A stretch of 64,000 bases of DNA. Source: Rhizophagus sp. LPA8_4_AMF (taxonomy: Eukaryota > Glomeromycota > Glomeromycetes > Glomerales > Glomeraceae). The notes beneath the pieces were generated by a model that had not been told where the DNA came from, made no database searches, and saw only the letters and a program-made list of their open reading frames with translations. Made by a program: the position numbers and the translations under genes. Shown piece after piece: positions 57,925 to 64,000 of the stretch (position 1 is the stretch's first letter; every line of letters begins with the position of its first letter). The DNA is taken from assembly GCA_021464525.1 (NCBI GenBank), contig JADRCO010000035.1:1-64000 (forward strand), written 5' to 3'.

Positions 57925-60900
57925 ATGGCACCGAACATTATTTCATCCGATAATTCTGACGGAATTTTTAATGAATTACCACCAGACTTTATTATTTCTA
58001 AAGATAAATCTCACATTGTATTTAATAAAGAAATAGAAAAATCAAGTAACGATGATCGCTCTTATAGAATAATTCGCTTGAGCAATGAATTGGAAGCTTT
58101 AATTATTCATGATGCCGAAGCTGATAAGGCTGCTGCATCACTAGATGTTAATATTGGATCCTATCACGATCCGGTAATATATGAATTCGTATGAAACTAA
58201 GGATTTAAGACAAATGATTAACAAAAAAAATTTTTTTTTTTTTTAGGATAACCTTTTAGGTTTAGCTCATTACTGCGAACATTTGTTGTTTATGGTAAGT
58301 ATTTTAATCTGGCGTAATAACATTAACTATAATGACTTGTTCGATTAAGTTGATTCTTAGTAATAAAGTTTTCTTCTTATTTTTTTTAGGGAACGAAAAA
58401 GGTATAATCTCTATTTGTTCACGTGATTGTCATTTGTGCGCAATTTCTTATTTTTTATTTTATTTTTTTTTTTAAAGTATCCTAAGGAAAATGACTATTC
58501 CGAGGTATTTAAATTATTATTTAAGTTTTGGATCATATTTTATTTTTATCAATAAACTTAGCATTAATTTCATTTTGTTTACAGTTTTTGAATAAACATA
58601 ATGGATCGTCTAACGCGTACACTTCAACCGAAAATACAAATTATCATTTTGAAGTCGGACATGAGCATTTAGAACCTGCACTAGATAAATTTGCTCAATT
58701 TTTTATTTCTCCGTTATTTAATGCAGATTGTACCGATAGAGAATTAAAAGCGGTTGACTCTGGTAAGATTTTTTCGATTCTTCTTTATTATGTTTTTTTA
58801 TAGTAAATTTTAAAATATTTTTTTTTTTAAATAGAATATAAAGGATATCTTCAAAACGACGATTGGAGGTTATATCAATTAGAAAAGTTCAATTCCAATC
58901 CTAAACATCCTTTGTCAAAATTTTCCGTTGGTAATTTAGAAACTTTAAAAGAACTACCTACAAAAGAAGGTATTGATACTAGGGAAGAATTAATTAAATG
59001 GTATGAAAAGTATTATTCTGCAAATCTTATGAAATTATGCGTTTTGGGAAGTGGTATGTTATATATTTACTTGTGTGTTTTATTCCTTCGTTTGTTTTCT
59101 TTGTTTTAAGAAAAAAGAAACACATATATAATAATTTTTCTCAAAAAATTTAGATCCTTTGGATAAACTAACTGAATGGGTTGTTGAAAAGTTCTCTGAC
59201 ATTAAAAATAAAAATGTCGCTCCATTAAAACCTGTTGAAATTCCATTAAGAAAGGATATAGAATTATCGGTATGTATAAAAAGATAAAAATAATTTAATT
59301 CAAAAAAAAAAAAAATTAGATTTTATGTTGAAACCTTATTAATTAATTTAATTACCATTTAAAAGAAACAAATTTTAGCAAAACCTGTTAAAGATAATCA
59401 CACTTTAGGGCTTTATATTCCTATACCAAATCAAAGAGAAAATTATAAAACGAAGGTAATATATAAATTTTATTTTTATTTTTTAATTAAAGTAATATGA
59501 TTATTTGTTTATTTTTTATATCCTTTTTCTTTTTTTTAAAAAAAAAAATAGGCTGCAAATTATGCTAGTCATTTAATTGGTCATGAAGGAACTGGATCAA
59601 TTTGTTCTTTGCTAAAAAAGAAGGGTAAAGTAGTATTCCTAAATATAGAGTATTGCTAAATATCACCGCTGATGATTGTCGCCTTACCAGAATTAGGGTA
59701 GAATTTCAGGCATGAATTAAATATGTCATGAAACTCCGCCCGCTAATATTGCTAATGCTGGTGCGGTGATGATCACCGCGCGGTGAATTTTTGGACATTT
59801 TCAAAAAAACTTTGAATCGAACATTTTTAACGTATTTTCTTTTAAAATTTTGTAGGATGGATTACTTCCATTTATGCTGGACCGGAAGAAATTAGTGCTG
59901 ATTTTCATATGATGACAATGAATTTTTATTTAACTGAAGATGGTCTAGGTATTTTATTGGCATATATTTGCTATTAAATTACGACACAAACGTTAATTTT
60001 CATCTTTTTATTATTTTAAAGAACATTACGAAGATGTTTTGGAAATAATATTTCAGTATATTGAAATGCTCAGAAGAGAAGGACCACAAGAATGGATATT
60101 TAGTGAAGTAAGAAATTTTTGACGAAACCAATATTTTAAAATTTAATATTAAAAGTACTAAAAGTAACTTTTTCTCTTTTCTTTTTTTTAAAAAACGAAA
60201 AAAGATTTCATCATTGAATCAAATAACGTGGCGATTTTTGGAAAAAACATGGGAATCTTCATATGTGTGCTTGCTCTCAAACAGATTACATCGAACATAT
60301 CCACACAATGAAATATTAAGTGCACCATATATTAGTTGTGAATACGAACCAAAATTAATTACCGAAATGCTCGACTGTTTAAGAATCGAAAATTGTGTTA
60401 TTACTCTCGCAAGTAGATTGTTGAGTGGATTTGATAAAAAAGAGAGATGGTTTAATGCCGAATATAAATATGAACCTATCAATGAAAACTTAATTAAAGT
60501 AAGTAAACTTTTATAAGTAAAACGACATACATTTCGGAATGATCCCTAAATAATTTTTTTACAAATAATCAGAAACTTGAAGATCCGGTTATTCATCCTG
60601 ATCTTAAACTTTGTCCTCCAAATGAATTCATACCCACAAATTTTACTGTTAACAAGTTAGACAACATAACAGTGAGTAAAAAATAGTTATTTTTTTTTTT
60701 TCTTTCTTTCTTTCTAATAGAAATTAAATTTTGATTTATTTTTTCTTTAGCCAAAAGCGCGTCCAGATATTATTTGTGATAATGATTTAAATCGCGTTTG
60801 GCATAAAAAAGATGATAAATGGTGGATTCCTAAAGTTAGAATTGAATTTGCATTTAAGACGTGCGTAAATATATTTTATTATTTTATAATTATCGTTGAA

Positions 60901-62661
60901 AGTTATTTAAAATTTTTTTTTCAATATATAAATATATTTTTTAATATACCTAAAATCTATCTTTTTTTCTAAAAAACAACCATATCTACAGTCCGTTGAT
61001 TAGACTTACACCGTTCAATTTGGTTAAAACCGCATTATACTACCATGTATTTGATGATGCATTTTCAGAAGAAGCATATGATGCATCACTTGCAGGATTG
61101 TATTATTCAATATATACAGTAGAAGACAGCTTACGTATTAATGTATCAGGATTTAATGATAAAGCTTCAATATTAGTAGAATTAATTATGAAGAGAATGA
61201 AAGATCTCGTAATTAATCCTGAAAGATTTAAAGTATTAAAAGAGAGATTAAAGAGAGATTATAATAATAGAAAATTATATACTCCAAATACGTTAGCATC
61301 AATTTATGATTCACAATTATTTAATGAAATATATTACTCAACAGAAGAAACATTATCAGTAATAGAAGATATTAATATAGAAGATGTACAATCATTTTAC
61401 CCTGAATTATTCAAACAAATGTTTATCGAAGCTCATGTATTTGGTAATATGGAAAAAGTTGAAGCAATGAAAATAGTAAAGATGGCTGAAGAAATATTTA
61501 AACCAAAAATATTAGAAAAATCCAGAATTCATAGGGGTAGGAATGTTAGATTACCTAAAGGTAAAAAATATGTTTACCAAAGAGATGTTCATGATAAAGA
61601 TGAATTGAATAGTGCAATAGAATATTATTTACAATGTGGAGATAATAAGAATAAATATGTTAGAAATAGGTTACAAATTATTGCTCAAATTATAGAAGAA
61701 TCTACTTTTGATCATTTAAGGACCAAAGAACAATTAGGTAAGTATTACGAGATTTTTATTTAATGAGCAATGAGTTAAACCTAAAAAATAACAAAACTTT
61801 CGTTTGTTTTATAATTCATTTAGGATATTCTGTATTTAGTTATGTAAGTAGTTCAGTAGGAGATATAGGATTATTAATCAATTTACAAAGTGAAAGAGAT
61901 TCCGTTTATTTGGAAAATAGAGTTGAAGCATTTTTAATTAGAGCTCAGGTAAATATTTTCATGTTCATTTCTTAAAAAGTGTTGCAGTAAATTAATAATG
62001 AACCTATATACATTTATAGTCAATCATTGAAGAAATGTCAGAGGAAGAATATCAAAAACAAAAGAAATCATTGATTGATAATCTTTTAGAAAAAGAAAAG
62101 AATATATGGCATGAAACTTATAATTATGCTAGTCATATTACCAGTGAATACTACGACTTTAATATAGGTAAGTATTTATGATAAGCTTTCAGTTCATTTA
62201 TTTTATTTGTAACAATTGACTGATATTATTTATTATTTGCAGATATTGAGGATTCTGAAGAAATTAAAAAAATCACTAAAGATGATGTATTAGAGTTTTA
62301 TAAAATTCATATTCATCCAAAATCATCAAAGATTAGAAAAGTATCAATACACGTAAGATCTTTAAAGTGTACTGATAATAAACCACCTGTTGATAAAGCA
62401 ATTACAACTGATTCCAAAGAAAATGACAAATCAGAAGAGAAAGAAAATAAAGATAATGATGAATCAAAAGAAAAAGATCAAGAAGATGATGAAAATAAAT
62501 ATGCGGAATTAGAAAGATCGAAACCAGAAAATTATATATTATCCGAAGATAACATTATAATTACTGATATTTCTGATTTTAAGAATAGGATGTGTTTTGG
62601 ACCTACCGCTACTCCTGTCGTGCCATTAAAAAATTATTATATTGAAGAGATGTTTAATTAA
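57925..62661 (+). CDS. STE23: Insulin-degrading enzyme / Ste23-type M16 metalloprotease
   Basis: Eighteen exons: 57925-58173, 58247-58294, 58390-58401 (12 nt), 58478-58504, 58585-58762, 58835-59053, 59154-59269, 59366-59455, 59552-59624, 59856-59948, 60022-60107, 60205-60498, 60573-60671, 60751-60860, 60992-61737, 61824-61948, 62020-62167 and 62243-62661. All introns are GT-AG and the frame closes at 1043 residues, close to yeast Ste23 (about 1030). The inverted zinc motif HYCEH is at 91-95, and the third ligand Glu (AVDSE) at 172 has the spacing seen in human [42 protein letters not shown] and [12 protein letters not shown] are family landmarks. It degrades short peptides within a closed chamber; Ste23 also processes a-factor in yeast. 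Unusual is a Lys/Glu/Asp-rich insertion near the C-terminus (about 62410-62510). Intron 9 carries a MITE. Confidence 0.95.
59648..59787. mobile_element. Dispersed MITE-like repeat, copy 2, inside an intron
   Basis: It matches 12076-12225 (see there) and lies within intron 9 (59625-59855) of the Ste23-type gene. This makes that intron 231 nt, against 70-110 nt for most of its neighbours. Both splice sites remain intact. Confidence 0.7.
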
Positions 62662-64000
62662 ATAGATTAATATACATATACGTATATTTATTTACTAATA
62701 GGTATATTATCGTGTTTAGAGTACTTTATTATATTCATCGTCTATTTTATATTTTCTGTATTATTTATTTTTAATTATTTGGCGTTTTTTATTTATGTAA
62801 AAATTTTGATTATTAATAAATTTAATTTTGAAAATTTCTTAGTTTACATTGTGATATTTGATTTTTATAAATTTCACGTGTTACACTGATTTATTATGAT
62901 TTTTTTCATTTCTTCAGTTTTCATTTTGGCAGAGATTCGAGAACTCAAGGTAAGACACTTTTTTTTATTTCTATTTTTCTTTCTTTCACCCTTTATTAAC
63001 TCATTTGTTTCTTTTTTTTAGGCGTGGCTGCTTTCAGTTTCCATTTTTGCAGAAATTCCAAGGTGAGTTTTACTTTTTTATTTTTTTTCATTCTTCCTCA
63101 TTTTTACTAGCATATTAAATAACAATTACTCTTTCGTTGTTTTGCATTTATTATTTGCTTTAGGATAACATTAACCGGGTTTTCTTTTTTTTTATGGGTG
63201 GATGTTCTGGTTTTCCTCTCTTTCAAATTCTACTTATGTTTGCTTATTTTTGTTTTCCTTTATTCCTTTACATCCATATTTCATTTCCCTTCATCTTTCA
63301 TTCATTTTGTTTCTCTTTATCCCTTTTGTTTATCTTTCATTCTCTTACATCACTTTTTACTTATTCATCTCTTTTCATTTATTTTTCATTTTTCTTCACA
63401 ACTTTCATTACAATTTTATTCTTACTTTTCGCTATTATGCTTTTCAATGTAAAAAATCAATAACCCAAATTCGAACATATGGCTTGGAGAAAAGAGCAGA
63501 AATAGATTATAAATCAATAGCATAATTATCAAATAAATTCTTGGAAAATTGATATGAAGTTTCAAATGAGATTATTCCTAATCTCTTTTTAGCTTTTTGC
63601 TATTACACAAGATTTTTGTTACGCCATTTACTTATTTGCTTTTTCAAGAGCTGGAAATCAATTCTCAATGAAAATTCCTTGTATTGTTCTAATTCAGAAT
63701 AGACTTATTTGAAATTGTCTTAAGTAATTTTGAATTCTATGCTATGATAACATCGATTAAAGCAGAGCCAGGAGAGAAACTCAAAAAAAGAGAAATTAAA
63801 AACTTTATTAATAATTAAAAAAACTATATTAACCTTATAAGTAGCGTCAAAAACACACAGTTCCACTACACTAACGCAGTGGGAATCCCAACCTGATAAA
63901 TTTGCATAATCTTTAGTTTCCATTTCTCTATTTTACTAAAGCGTAGTGTTACAGGAATATCAAAGAACACAATTTTGTTTTGAATGGTTACATCCGTCGG
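62662..64000. other. 3' flank plus exon-like signals
   Basis: AATAAA-like signals for the Ste23-type gene lie at about 62811. From 62918 two short segments have excellent splice borders: 62918-62949 (TTCTTCAG before, GTAAGA after) and 63022-63062 (TTTTTTAG before, GTGAGT after), then an acceptor at 63163. They could belong to a non-coding RNA or 5' UTR reaching right. The T-rich frames at 63194-63525 are Phe/Leu-rich chance frames. On the minus strand at 63840-63923 METKDYANLSGWDSHCVSVV, then ELCVFDATYK, looks like a short exon of an unknown gene. Confidence 0.4.

Noticed and set aside
63194-63525. Three overlapping open frames
   Set aside because: They read a T-rich, C-rich tract in three frames and give only Phe/Leu/Ser-rich peptides; no splice or start context supports a protein.

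Overview
The window reads as nuclear DNA of an arbuscular mycorrhizal fungus, most likely Rhizophagus or a close Glomeromycotina relative. It is strongly AT-rich, with long A/T homopolymers, short GT-AG introns, and genes scattered among decayed copies and small inverted-repeat elements. The best organism marker is a family of tyrosine-kinase-like (TKL) protein kinases with an N-terminal cysteine cluster and a tail of tiny exons. Such kinases are known to be hugely expanded in Rhizophagus, as are F-box/leucine-rich proteins of the type seen here. The assignment is by family resemblance, not by alignment.

Layout. 0-8.5 kb: decayed coding fragments, a tandem duplication and one MITE-like element. 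8.5-10.5 kb: kinase 1 (minus strand). 12-20 kb: a gene graveyard with remnants of an F-box protein, a Pol III subunit RPC9-like gene, a TLDc domain, a kinase tail and a GIY-YIG nuclease. 20.5-25.4 kb: an F-box protein, a secreted protein and a type II membrane protein. 28-30 kb: a dimeric satellite array with inverted copies and a perfect hairpin. 30.2-32.2 kb: a second F-box protein. 35.2-37.4 kb: kinase 2, which appears to be a pseudokinase. 40-46.7 kb: an element rich in TTCGCCGAA motifs, a kinase-tail remnant, an orphan gene and a LINE 3' end. 48-52.6 kb: more decayed copies, plus a small gene whose stop codon was displaced by a DNA transposon. 54.2-55.9 kb: kinase 3. 57.9-62.7 kb: an 18-exon insulin-degrading-enzyme (Ste23-type) gene, the only clearly conserved housekeeping-type gene.

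I resolved exon structures by hand. The three kinases share the same intron order, including an identical 12-nt microexon. Every tail intron is in phase 1, so tail exons can be gained, lost or skipped without breaking the frame. Decayed pieces of the same kinase family lie in at least five other places. The window therefore looks like an actively duplicating and decaying kinase/F-box neighbourhood, with many small non-autonomous DNA elements. I found no tRNA, rRNA or CRISPR feature and no convincing virus-derived element.
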